Shown one piece after another: positions 34,197 to 41,939 of a stretch of 64,000 nt of DNA. Origin of the DNA: Alcaligenaceae bacterium SAGV5 (GTDB lineage Bacteria > Pseudomonadota > Gammaproteobacteria > Burkholderiales > Burkholderiaceae_B). Position 1 is the first letter of the stretch; every line of letters begins with the position of its first letter. The notes under the pieces are model-generated. The model searched no databases. It was not told the origin of the DNA and saw only the letters and a list, made by a program, of their open reading frames with translations. The DNA is taken from the NCBI GenBank assembly GCA_009360345.1, contig SPDP01000002.1, positions 124,001-188,000 of the forward strand, in the 5' to 3' direction. The position numbers and the translations under genes are program-made.

Positions 34197-34549
34197 TGCC
34201 CGCTATCTCCATTCGTCTCGAAAGCACGTGGAGCGACTTGTTCCCGCCCGCCGCCGACGCATCCGAGCGCCGCAGGCGCTGGGCCACCTGGCTTCGACTG
34301 GCACGGCCAGTGATGGGCCGAACCGTAGGAGGGTGGGCGGGGAGTCAAGAGCGTTGCTGCGACTGCGCCGGCAGCCGCGGTGGCTGGTGTATCCCACAGC
34401 GCCTGCCGTGCGCAGTCAATCCATACCTCACGCCACGAACCGGAGTCCCCGGAATGGCGTGCATGGGTTTGGGCTTCGTGCCGAGGCAACGCGCACTATC
34501 TCTTTACGGCACCTCGGTCGAACGCAATGCCGGGGAGACCCATGCCTAG
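34193..34549 (+). CDS. Cys-containing early protein
   Basis: 118 residues from ATG 34193, coupled to the methyltransferase (ATGA) and overlapping the DUF4224 gene. Cys cluster RCCDCAGSRGGWC. No family recognised; the second half is less convincing. Confidence 0.45.
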   Translation: MMPAISIRLESTWSDLFPPAADASERRRRWATWLRLARPVMGRTVGGWAGSQERCCDCAGSRGGWCIPQRLPCAVNPYLTPRTGVPGMACMGLGFVPRQRALSLYGTSVERNAGETHA

Positions 34550-34820
34550 CAATTACCTGACAGCGGCCGAACTCGCCGAGTTGGTCCAATGCCAGCCGAA
34601 TCAGCGGCGGATCATGGCGCGGTGGCTCACGGCCCACCACTGGGTATGGGCCGAGGGACGGGACGGCCTGCCTCGCGTGGCGCGCGCGTATCACGATAAG
34701 AAAATGGGTTTGACCGATGGGAAGAAGCAAAAGCTCGAAGCCACCCCGAACCTCGATGCGTTCCGCGACATGGGAGCCAACCGGGATCGACCGGCTGTAC
34801 AAGCGCGTCGGGGTACGTAA
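34542..34820 (+). CDS. DUF4224 family protein (excisionase-like position)
   Basis: 92 residues from ATG 34542. YLTAAELAELVQCQPNQRR, then RWLTAHHWVWAEGRDG and LPRVARAYHD are the DUF4224 helix-turn-helix pattern. These small DNA-binding proteins are encoded immediately before phage integrases and may act as recombination directionality factors. The last 25 residues extend beyond the usual family length and overlap int. Confidence 0.78.
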   Translation: MPSNYLTAAELAELVQCQPNQRRIMARWLTAHHWVWAEGRDGLPRVARAYHDKKMGLTDGKKQKLEATPNLDAFRDMGANRDRPAVQARRGT

Positions 34821-35865
34821 GGCCAGCTGGGTATACAAACACGTCGACGGACGCACGCAAACACTCGGCAGCGCCATCCTGGGAGATCGTAGCGCCCTGG
34901 ACAAGGCCGCAGCCACGGCGAAGATGCGGGCGCTTGAGATTCAACAGGGCGCGATCGTGGCCGGTTCCGTGGGCGAGTTGATTACAACGTTCGAAACGTT
35001 GGAGGACAGCGAGCACTTCGTCGACCAGTCCAAGGACGGCATCGCCAATCGGAAAGCTCAGTACGAGAATCTACGTCGATTCTTCGGCCGCATGGATCCG
35101 CTCGCACTCAAAATGATGCATGGGTATCAGTACCTCGAGGCCCGCAAGAAAGCCGGCGCACCAGCGCGGGCGAACAAAGAGCTGGCCCTCCTGCAAACCA
35201 TTTGCCATTACGGCATCCGCAATGGCGTCATGGAGACCAACCCGTTCGTCGGTATTAAGCTCAACGTGACGGAGCGGTCGGTCCGCGCCGTACACCGCCG
35301 CCAGGTGGTTCGCTTTTATCTCTGGGCGTTGCGGCAGCCGCAGCATATTCGGACGTTGGGGTGCGCCGCCATGTTTGCCTACCTGACCGGCTACCGGGCT
35401 GCGGAGGTCCGTCCATTCCTGAAATCCGGGATTACGGAGGAAGGGGTGCAACTCGTGGCCGCAAAGCGGAAGAAAGGGGAGGAAAAGGTCGTGAAGCTGC
35501 GCGAATGGTCGCCACGGCTACGCACGGTTGTGAAGCGCGCACAGGCCCGCACGGGTTTCTCTACCAGCCCGTATCTGTTCGCCCCTACACGCCGCGGTGC
35601 AGTTTTTACAAAATCGGGGTGGGGTGCTTCATGGCAAGAGGCCATGCTGGCCTGGATCACTACCTTCGATCCCGCCGTCACGGCGACCGAGCTGGTCAAG
35701 CACCCGGCATACTTTTCCCTCAACGACGCCCGGCCGGCAGCGATCACAGCAAAATTCGAGGATCGGGCGATGGACGTGTACGATTTCGCCGCCCATGCGA
35801 GCCCGGCGACGACGCACAAAAACTACGACCGGCGGCGTGTGCGGCGGGCGGCGGCGACAGAATGA
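34717..35865 (+). CDS. Tyrosine-type site-specific integrase
   Basis: 382 residues from ATG 34717 (ATG 34756 also possible; no clear ribosome site at either). Catalytic elements: Arg in TGYRAAEV, Lys in KRKKGEEKV, box II LNDARPAA with Asn where His is usual, HASPATTHKNYDRR with nucleophile Tyr370. A SAM-like core-binding region precedes it (NRKAQYENLRRFFGRMD). It recombines attP with the tRNA-His 3' end, 95 bases downstream. Confidence 0.93.
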   Translation: MGRSKSSKPPRTSMRSATWEPTGIDRLYKRVGVRKASWVYKHVDGRTQTLGSAILGDRSALDKAAATAKMRALEIQQGAIVAGSVGELITTFETLEDSEHFVDQSKDGIANRKAQYENLRRFFGRMDPLALKMMHGYQYLEARKKAGAPARANKELALLQTICHYGIRNGVMETNPFVGIKLNVTERSVRAVHRRQVVRFYLWALRQPQHIRTLGCAAMFAYLTGYRAAEVRPFLKSGITEEGVQLVAAKRKKGEEKVVKLREWSPRLRTVVKRAQARTGFSTSPYLFAPTRRGAVFTKSGWGASWQEAMLAWITTFDPAVTATELVKHPAYFSLNDARPAAITAKFEDRAMDVYDFAAHASPATTHKNYDRRRVRRAAATE

Positions 35866-35959
35866 TTGGGAGGGGGATTCTCACCTTTGGAAATTCGTTC
35901 TCACTCGCCAAAATTGACAAGCGGAGAATTCGCGTAAAGGCTTGAAAAATAAGGAATTT

Positions 35960-36010
35960 TGGGGTGGCTGATGGGACTCGAACCCACGACAACCGGAATC
36001 ACAATCCGGG
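35960..36010. other. Prophage attachment site (attR side) in tRNA-His 3' half
   Basis: The 3' half of the tRNA-His, with CCA encoded, abuts phage DNA 95 bases after int. Integration must preserve the tRNA, so the core lies in this segment; its exact length needs the other end, which is off-window. Confidence 0.7.
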
Positions 36011-36036
36011 ACTCTACCAACTGAGCTACAGCCACC
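35960..36036 (-). tRNA. tRNA-His (GTG anticodon)
   Basis: Reads GTGGCTGTAGCTCAGTTGGT at the 5' end, with anticodon GTG in a seven-base loop (CCGGATTGTGATTCCGG), TTCGAGTCC T-loop and acceptor pairing with 3' CAGCCAC. The extra G-1 (36036) pairs with discriminator C73, the His identity feature. CCA is encoded. Confidence 0.97.
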
Positions 36037-36125
36037 ACTCGAAACGCCGCGCTTCACCAATGGCTTGGTGAAGCGAGACCGCTATTCTAGCGAATTTCTG
36101 GCGATTGCGCGAATCGATCCCGCTG

Positions 36126-36413
36126 CTAGCGTTCCAGCCTGACCTCGAAGTAGGCCGAGTCGGTTTCGCCCAGCGCCGCGAAGCCTTCCTGGGCCGCCTT
36201 GGTGGCGGCGCGCTGCCAGCGCAGCGCCAGGGATCTGTCCTCGTCCGAAATCTCGTCCAGGGATTCTTCCGCCCAGTTCCAGGCTTTATAGGCGGCGGCG
36301 AGTCCTTCGCTGCCGCCCAGCGCTTTTTCGAGCGTGCGCGCATAGCGGCGTTCGGCCTGGAGCCGGAGTTCCTCGGGCAGGTGGGGGTAGTCTTGCAGCG
36401 TGACGGTATACAT
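36126..36413 (-). CDS. Conserved small protein, unknown function
   Basis: 95 residues from ATG 36413; a GTG at 36425 is also in frame. Predicted all-helical, acidic (RRYARTLEKALGGSEGLAAA; ESLDEISDEDRSLAL). No family recognised. Host side, 90 bases past the tRNA. Confidence 0.7.
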   Translation of the reverse strand: MYTVTLQDYPHLPEELRLQAERRYARTLEKALGGSEGLAAAYKAWNWAEESLDEISDEDRSLALRWQRAATKAAQEGFAALGETDSAYFEVRLER

Positions 36414-36568
36414 GGTTGTGGGCACACGTTACTGTATGTATGTACAGTATCCGACGAACATCATGACAAAATCAAGAGGTTCGTTCGTGCGCGCGTGCGT
36501 GGGACGAGCCGTTTCGCCCGGCGGTGTTCCGGCAAAGCGCCCCGGCCGCACGTGGCCGGGGAGAAGGA

Positions 36569-36823
36569 TCACGAGCTTCCGGGGCTCGCCCGTACCGGTC
36601 CCTCGTGGGAAATGTCCTGTGCCTGGACCTGCGCCGACGCCGCGCGGCGCCGCCGGTGGGCGTGGCTCAAGGCTCCCGCGGCCCGGGCTTCCGCGGAATC
36701 GAACTCGTGCGCGTTGCCGGACTGGTGGGCGGCGCGGCCCCCCTCGGCGGAAATGGCGCGCTGTTTCTGTGGATCCATGGTGGCAAAGCCCCGGGGGCGT
36801 TTCTGGCTCGTAAGCATAGGCAT
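36569..36823 (-). CDS. KGG-repeat stress-induced protein
   Basis: 84 residues from ATG 36823 with GGAGG upstream. The KGG-type pattern is clear: RGFATMDPQKQRAISAEGG, RAAHQSGNAHEFDSAEARAAG. Such small, Gly-rich, disordered proteins (con-10/GsiB type) are made under stress or in stationary phase. The C-terminal 40 residues are divergent. The 36824-37039 stretch that follows shows no gene. Confidence 0.85.
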   Translation of the reverse strand: MPMLTSQKRPRGFATMDPQKQRAISAEGGRAAHQSGNAHEFDSAEARAAGALSHAHRRRRAASAQVQAQDISHEGPVRASPGSS

Positions 36824-37039
36824 GAGGTCCTCCAAGATCAGGAATGGTTCGGCTGACGAGCCAGCCGGGTCGCAAGCGCCGTGCCAGCCCGGTCGGGCTG
36901 TGGCGGGGCGCCCGCGGCCGGGCCGGGGCCATTCCGGGCCCGGAGGGCGCGGGCAGGATTTACACGCGGTCCTGGAGATTCATGCATGCCGCCGGACGGA
37001 CAGCGCCTGTGCCGGCGCGCGCCCGCGGCGGTGTCGGCT

Positions 37040-37276
37040 TCAGTGCTGCCCGGTCGTGTCGGACCCGGCTTCTTCGGTCTGGCACAGGGTGGCGATGACG
37101 TTCTGCCAGCCTTTCTTGAACGAGGGGTGGGCCTCGTTCAGGGTGGGTTCCACCTGCTGCGCGATGGCCTGCATCACCTGGCGCAGCTGTTCTGCGTTCG
37201 GGTGGGCCGAAATCAGCATGCTCACGACGTTCTGCAAGGCGGTGAGTTGTCCCTTCAGGAATTCGGGGTCGGTCAC
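37040..37276 (-). CDS. Small helical protein, unknown function
   Basis: 78 residues from GTG 37276, chosen because AAGGAG precedes it; upstream in-frame codons have no ribosome site. Two long helices (LKGQLTALQNVVSMLISAHP; EQLRQVMQAIAQQVEPTL). No family recognised. Confidence 0.6.
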   Translation of the reverse strand: MTDPEFLKGQLTALQNVVSMLISAHPNAEQLRQVMQAIAQQVEPTLNEAHPSFKKGWQNVIATLCQTEEAGSDTTGQH

Positions 37277-37473
37277 GTTGGCTCCTTCAACGGCTTGTTC
37301 TGGGGAATTTGCACGGCTCGGATCGAGTCCAACCGGCATGTTAACGGTTCCCCGTCCGGGGTGTTTCAACAAGGGTTTACGCCAACCTCGGGATAGGTAG
37401 ATATCCCAGTATGGTGGCGCTGACATCAAGGCCCGGTTGGTCTACGATGGGCGCACGCTGGAGGGCCGTATTC

Positions 37474-37788
37474 ATGGCAACAATGGTGATTGATCGTAAG
37501 AAGCTGGTGTGTTTTGTCGTAGCGGCCACTGACCCGGCCGGCGAACCGCGTTGGTGCGCGCTCAACGAAGATCGCGAGTGGCTGACCAACCTGGGCGCCG
37601 AACCCGCGGCCGCGGCCGAGAAGGCCGGCGTCTATTGCTGCAACCCCAGCCCCGATGTGCGGCGTGCCGCCGCCGAAGCCCTGGGGGTCGACCCAGGCGC
37701 GGAACTCGTCGTCCACCGATTATTCCAATCGTCGGACAGCGATGAGTGCGCCGAGGTCATCGCCCGCAAGGTCGCGCGACTGCACTAG
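37474..37788 (+). CDS. Conserved hypothetical protein
   Basis: 104 residues from ATG 37474 with GGAGG upstream. Alpha/beta composition (KKLVCFVVAATDPAG; GVYCCNPSPDVRRAAAEALG). No family recognised. Confidence 0.65.
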   Translation: MATMVIDRKKLVCFVVAATDPAGEPRWCALNEDREWLTNLGAEPAAAAEKAGVYCCNPSPDVRRAAAEALGVDPGAELVVHRLFQSSDSDECAEVIARKVARLH

Positions 37789-37935
37789 CCGCATAGGCAT
37801 GCCGGCTGGTCGCCTGGGTACGGGCGGCGGCCGTCCGGCCCGCGCCTCGATGCGTGCCGATTGGCCGTGCGTCTGGCCGGCCTTCGCGCACGGGGTGGAT
37901 CCGTGCGTGGTGCCGATATTGCGCCGGCCGGCATT

Positions 37936-38406
37936 TCAGCTCGAGCGGCTTGGCGCTCCGGTCAGCACGCACTCGGCCACCGTGGGGGTGTCCCCCTCCA
38001 GCATGGCGCGCCCGCATTCCAGGTAGACCTTGAAGCCGCGCGGCAGCGTGTCCAGTGCCGCCTGTTCCGGGCATCTGCGCGCGCCGTCGCAGGCCGGGTC
38101 GGACTTGAGCCAGACCCGGACCGGATGCGCCGGATCCGCCGCTTTCAGATCGAGCCGCAGCTCACCGGTGTCCAGGGCATGGATCTTCTGCAGCCGTCCC
38201 GTGACGATGAAGGGCGCTTTCCGGTACTTTTCGAGCGCGCGTGGATCCCGGGCGGTGAAGTCGGCGTAGACCAGTTCCGCGTCGTAGCGGGGCGGTCCGT
38301 CGGCCGCCGCCGCCGGCGTGGCGGGAGGAGGGGGATCCGGAGGGGACTTGGTGCAGGCGAGCAGGGAGACCAGCGCAAGGACGAGGAGCGGCAAGCGGCG
38401 ATACAT
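37936..38406 (-). CDS. Putative lipoprotein
   Basis: 156 residues. Signal peptide with lipobox LLAC (LALVSLLACTKSP), then a Pro-rich stretch and a domain with conserved Asp/Arg and strands (GRLQKIHALDTGELRLDLKA; RGFKVYLECGRAMLEGDTPT). The role is unknown, probably in the periplasm or outer membrane. Confidence 0.75.
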   Translation of the reverse strand: MYRRLPLLVLALVSLLACTKSPPDPPPPATPAAAADGPPRYDAELVYADFTARDPRALEKYRKAPFIVTGRLQKIHALDTGELRLDLKAADPAHPVRVWLKSDPACDGARRCPEQAALDTLPRGFKVYLECGRAMLEGDTPTVAECVLTGAPSRSS

Positions 38407-38470
38407 GAAGTGTCCTGAGGACGGGAAACGGGGCGTTTCCCGGAAGGCGCGCGTCCGCGTCGGAGGCGGC

Positions 38471-38911
38471 CTAGGGGGTAGTGTAAACGGTGGCGCGCGC
38501 CGGCGGCTTGCCGGAGGGGCTGGCCAATGGCGCGCCGGCAGACGTGCCGTTGGCGCGGGCGCGGCCGGCGGGCAGCATGGGCGCGACCTCGGGCCGGACT
38601 TCCGTCAGGCTGTTCTGCAGCATGTAGTCGTTCATTTCCTTCCAGCCGGTGAAGATGGCGGCCTTGGACATGTGCGGATTGAACGTATAGCAGTCTTCCA
38701 GCGCGCGGCCGGCTTGGCGGCAGGCGCTGCCTATGGCCCGCCCTTCGGAGTCCTTCCTGGCTTCGATCTGCGAGATGGGCTGCAGCCCCAGGTAGTCGCA
38801 GCCGGCCGCCGCCAGCAGCACGCACGCGGCCAGCAGCCGGCCCCCTGCGCGCAGCGCGAGGCGGACGGACGGGATGGCGGAAGGGCGGGGGAGGAAGGTT
38901 CGCGGACTCAT
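38471..38911 (-). CDS. Putative lipoprotein
   Basis: 146 residues from ATG 38911. Basic N-terminus, hydrophobic core and lipobox AAGC (CVLLAAAGCDYLGLQP). After the cleavage site a conserved segment (CRQAGRALEDCYTFNPHMSK, AAIFTGWKEMNDYMLQN) suggests a small folded domain. The next gene is the other lipoprotein, on the same strand. Confidence 0.8.
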   Translation of the reverse strand: MSPRTFLPRPSAIPSVRLALRAGGRLLAACVLLAAAGCDYLGLQPISQIEARKDSEGRAIGSACRQAGRALEDCYTFNPHMSKAAIFTGWKEMNDYMLQNSLTEVRPEVAPMLPAGRARANGTSAGAPLASPSGKPPARATVYTTP

Positions 38912-38988
38912 GCACCGTTTATCGGATGCCGGACCGCCGAACTGTAGGGCGAACTCAATTTGCCCGCCGCGATGCCGATAAACGGGAC

Positions 38989-39981
38989 ATGACCGGCCAT
39001 CTACCCTCCCATCTCCCCCCGGACGGCACGCCAGGCGACCTGACCGCCGAGGACCTGGATGCCCTGGCCCGCTCGCCCCTGTTCGCCGGCTGCACGGCCG
39101 GGCAACGCGACCTGGTCCGGGGGTTCGCCTTCGCCACCCACCTGGCGCACGGCGCGATCCTGCTGCAGCCGGGCGAGCCCAATCACCACGTCTACGTGCT
39201 GGTCGAAGGCCAGTTGGCAGCCTTCCTCGATGCCGAGCAGCAAAAGCGCGTGGCGCGTTTCGTGCCCGGCGACGGGCTGGGCGAGCACGCGCTGGTCGGG
39301 CCCGAGGGCGGGACCGTCTACGTGGCCGCGCAATGGCCCGCCCGGCTGGTCGCGCTGGAGGCCAGGCGGCTGCGTACCGTGATGGAAGCCGTGCCGCGCA
39401 TCGCACTGAACGCGCTGGACATGCTGACCGCCCGGTTGAGGGCCGCCAACCTGCGCCACGACCCGCGGGAGACTACCGCCGGTATCGGTTTCATGGCCAG
39501 TCACGATGCCGTCACGGGGCTCTACAACCGCCGGTGGATGGCCACGGCCTATCCCGCCGAGCTGGCGCGCGCCGCGCACGACGGCGAACCCCTGTGCCTG
39601 GCGCTGATCGACGTCGACCGTTTCGATCGCCTGAATCAGGCGTTGGGCCGTGTTGCCGGCGATGCTATCCTGCGCCAGTTGGCCGATCTGACAAGGAATC
39701 TGCTGCCTTCGCTCGACATGCTGGCGCGGGCGGCCGGCGACCGCTTCGCCGTGCTCGTGCCGGCGTCGCTGTCCGAGACGCTCGCCATGTGCGAGCGCCT
39801 GCGCGCGAATGTCGGCGGGCGCCAGTTCGCGCTGCGGGGCAGCCTGGGCACGCAGATCACCTTGTCTATCGGCGTAGCCCCGGCGCAGGGGGATTTCGAG
39901 GCGACGCTCGCCAGGGCACAGGCGGCGCTGGCGCGCGCCAAGGAACGAGGCTGCAACACGGTCGAACCTCCGCCGGGCTGA
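38989..39981 (+). CDS. Cyclic-nucleotide-binding-like protein with degenerate GGDEF domain
   Basis: 330 residues from ATG 38989 (38926 also in frame). N-terminal cNMP-binding/Crp-like beta roll (LQPGEPNHHVYVLVEGQLA; FVPGDGLGEHALVGPEGG) and a C-terminal GGDEF domain (SHDAVTGLYNRRWM; LALIDVDRFDRLNQ). The signature reads AAGDRF instead of GGDEF/GGEEF, so cyclic-di-GMP synthesis is unlikely; it may be a sensor or effector. It is divergent from the lipoprotein gene. Confidence 0.88.
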   Translation: MTGHLPSHLPPDGTPGDLTAEDLDALARSPLFAGCTAGQRDLVRGFAFATHLAHGAILLQPGEPNHHVYVLVEGQLAAFLDAEQQKRVARFVPGDGLGEHALVGPEGGTVYVAAQWPARLVALEARRLRTVMEAVPRIALNALDMLTARLRAANLRHDPRETTAGIGFMASHDAVTGLYNRRWMATAYPAELARAAHDGEPLCLALIDVDRFDRLNQALGRVAGDAILRQLADLTRNLLPSLDMLARAAGDRFAVLVPASLSETLAMCERLRANVGGRQFALRGSLGTQITLSIGVAPAQGDFEATLARAQAALARAKERGCNTVEPPPG

Positions 39982-40023
39982 ATGGTTTTCTTCCGCAACC
40001 TCCGTGCCCCCAAGGAGCGCACC

Positions 40024-40899
40024 ATGGATAGCCCGGGTACCGAATTCGACAGCCTTTTGCCGGCCCTGAGCCTGGACCGGCGCGGTTTCCTCACCACCAC
40101 GCTGGCCGGCGGCTTCACGCTCGCCGCGGGGCCGGTCATGGCCCAGACGGTGGTCCGCACCGACACGGCCGGCCTGGTCGCGGGCGAGGTCAGGATACCC
40201 GTGCGCGACGGCGAGATTCCTGCCTACCGGGCGGTGCCGGCCGGCCGGAAGGATGCGCCGGTGGTGCTCGTGGTGCAGGAAATCTTCGGCGTGCATGAAT
40301 ACATCCGCGACGTCTGCCGCCGCTGGGCCAAGGCCGGCTATCTGGCGGTCGCGCCAGAGTTGTACGCGCGCCAGGGTGATCCGTCCAAGTACACCGAGAT
40401 CGCCCGGCTGTCCGCGGAAGTCGTCGCCAAGGTACCCGACGACCAGGTTCTGGCCGATCTCGACGCCACCGCGCGCTGGGCCGCCGCGAACGGCGGCAGC
40501 CGCTCCCGGCTGGGGGTCACCGGCTTTTGCTGGGGGGGCCGCATCGTCTGGCTGTACGCGGCCCACAACCCCGCGGTGAAGGCTGGCGTGGCCTGGTACG
40601 GGAAGCTGGTCGGCAATCCCACGGCCCTGCAGCCGCTCAATCCCGTTGATGTCGCCGCGCAGGTGAAGGCCCCGGTGCTCGGTCTTTATGGCGGGCAGGA
40701 TGGCGGCATTCCGCTGACGTCCATCAATGCCATGAAGGATGCCCTGGCCAAGGGCGGCCCGGCCGCCCGCGATTCGAGCTTCGTGCTGTTCCGCGATGCG
40801 CCTCACGGCTTCCACGCCGACTATCGGCCGAGCTATCGCGAGGCCGATGCGAAGGAAGGCTGGCGGCTGGCCCGGGATTGGTTCGCGCGGCACCTGTGA
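40024..40899 (+). CDS. Dienelactone hydrolase family protein, Tat-exported
   Basis: 291 residues from ATG 40024. Twin-arginine signal (SLDRRGFLTTTLAGGFTLA), then the DLH fold: Glu86 in VVQEIFGVHEYIRD, nucleophile Cys169 in TGFCWGGR, Asp226 in GGQDGG and His261/264 in PHGFHADYR. The catalytic triad is intact. It hydrolyses small lactones or esters in the periplasm; the substrate is unknown. Its stop overlaps the next start (GTGA). Confidence 0.9.
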   Translation: MDSPGTEFDSLLPALSLDRRGFLTTTLAGGFTLAAGPVMAQTVVRTDTAGLVAGEVRIPVRDGEIPAYRAVPAGRKDAPVVLVVQEIFGVHEYIRDVCRRWAKAGYLAVAPELYARQGDPSKYTEIARLSAEVVAKVPDDQVLADLDATARWAAANGGSRSRLGVTGFCWGGRIVWLYAAHNPAVKAGVAWYGKLVGNPTALQPLNPVDVAAQVKAPVLGLYGGQDGGIPLTSINAMKDALAKGGPAARDSSFVLFRDAPHGFHADYRPSYREADAKEGWRLARDWFARHL

Positions 40900-41522
40900 G
40901 CGCGCTACCCCCGGCATCCCGGCCGCAGGCGGGCCATCCGCCGCTGTGGCTGGTCCTGGACGCCTGTGTGTTGATGTCCAGCATCCTGCGGCCGCTGTTC
41001 CTCGATCTTGCCCAGTCCGGATGGTTCCGGCCGGTCTGGAGCGAGCGTATCGGACTTGAGTGGCGACGGAACGCGGCCCGTATCTGGGAGGTCGCGCCGG
41101 AGGTGCTGGACGAGGAATGGGCGGCCATGGGCCTTCGCTTTCCCGAGGCGAATGCCGGCGATGTCTCGGCCTACGAGGTCGGCCTGCACTATAGCGATCC
41201 CAAGGACCGCCACGTGGTCGCCGCGGGGCTGGCCAGCCGTGCCCGGAACGCATCGGCCGTGCGTCCGGAGGTATGTGTGCTGACCTGGAATCTGAAGGAC
41301 TTCAACCGCTCGGAGCTGCGCCGCCTGGACGTGTCCGTCAGGGATCCGGACCGGCAACTGGCGGCGTGGGCCGACGCGGACCGGCCAGGCCTCCTGGCCG
41401 CGCTACGGCGTCTGCCGGACTATGCCCGGGTCCTGGGGCGCGACGAATCATCGGCCGCCATCCTCAAGCGCGAACGCCTGTTCCGCACGGCACGCTTGCT
41501 GGCCGGCGACCTCGATTCGTAA
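40896..41522 (+). CDS. PIN-domain protein
   Basis: 208 residues from GTG 40896 (GTGA coupling to the hydrolase). Core Asp in WLVLDACVLMSS, in the SDPKDRHVVAAGL segment and in TWNLKDFNR fit a PIN RNase of the VapC-like superfamily. No short antitoxin gene is adjacent, so toxin-antitoxin function is doubtful. Confidence 0.75.
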   Translation: MSALPPASRPQAGHPPLWLVLDACVLMSSILRPLFLDLAQSGWFRPVWSERIGLEWRRNAARIWEVAPEVLDEEWAAMGLRFPEANAGDVSAYEVGLHYSDPKDRHVVAAGLASRARNASAVRPEVCVLTWNLKDFNRSELRRLDVSVRDPDRQLAAWADADRPGLLAALRRLPDYARVLGRDESSAAILKRERLFRTARLLAGDLDS

Positions 41523-41579
41523 AAAACCACGGAAGTTACGTATACTTCTGTTTCTGCAACTGAGTTTCACGAGCATCCC

Positions 41580-41915
41580 GTGACCTTACCCTACATCCTG
41601 CTCGCCACGCTGGCGAGCGGAGTCCTGTCGGTGGCCGTCGCCGGCTGGCTGGCCTTCCGGTATTTCGCCCGCTTCCTTCACCAGATGATCAGCTTTTCGG
41701 TCGGCGTGATGCTGTCGGTGGCGCTGCTTCACACGTTGCCCGAGGCGTTCGACTCCGAGGCCGACACGCGTGTGCTGTTCGCGCTGTTGCTGGCGGGCCT
41801 GCTGGGGTTCTTCATGCTGGAGAAGCTGGCGGTCCTGCGCCACAACCACCACCACGAGCACGACGGGCACGGGCATCCGCCCGGCCATGATGCCCACGAG
41901 GCGGGGCGGGGCGGG
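41580..41915 (+). pseudogene. ZIP-family metal transporter, truncated after third helix
   Basis: About 112 residues from GTG 41580 are typical ZIP/ZupT: three membrane segments (TLPYILLATLASGVLSVAVA; FSVGVMLSVALLHTLPEAFD; LFALLLAGLLGFFMLEKLA) and a His-rich loop (HNHHHEHDGHGHPPGHDAHE). After the AGRGG stretch (41915) the frame runs into the antisense of the neighbouring Bug gene; the helices with the metal-binding motifs (HN..D, HE) are absent. Zinc transport should be lost unless the missing half lies elsewhere. Confidence 0.85.
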
Positions 41916-41939
41916 ATAGCTCGCCCCCCGTCCCGACCC

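Larger units (their letters stand above)
1..35960. mobile_element. Lambda-like siphovirus prophage in tRNA-His (left end outside window)
   Basis: A complete late head/tail block, replication genes, a repressor/Cro switch, an early region and an integrase are contiguous. Host genes begin directly after the tRNA-His at 35960-36036. The integrase reads toward the 3' end of that tRNA, the usual layout for tRNA-targeted integration. Head, tail and replication genes are on the minus strand; repressor, early genes and integrase are on the plus strand. No interrupted structural gene was seen, so the prophage may be functional, but the lysis genes and the far attachment site are not in view. Its length is at least 35.9 kb. 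Confidence 0.95.

Noticed and set aside
22591..34549. Diversity-generating retroelement as in Bordetella phage BPP-1
   Set aside because: No reverse transcriptase motif (xxDD) and no template/variable repeat pair were seen.
36429..36932. 167-codon minus-strand ORF over the KGG gene
   Set aside because: Pro/Arg-rich shadow of the KGG reading frame, which has a ribosome site and a recognisable family pattern.
39001..41253. 750-codon minus-strand ORF
   Set aside because: Antisense of the GGDEF, hydrolase and PIN genes; Gly/Arg/Pro-rich composition typical of shadow frames in high-GC DNA.
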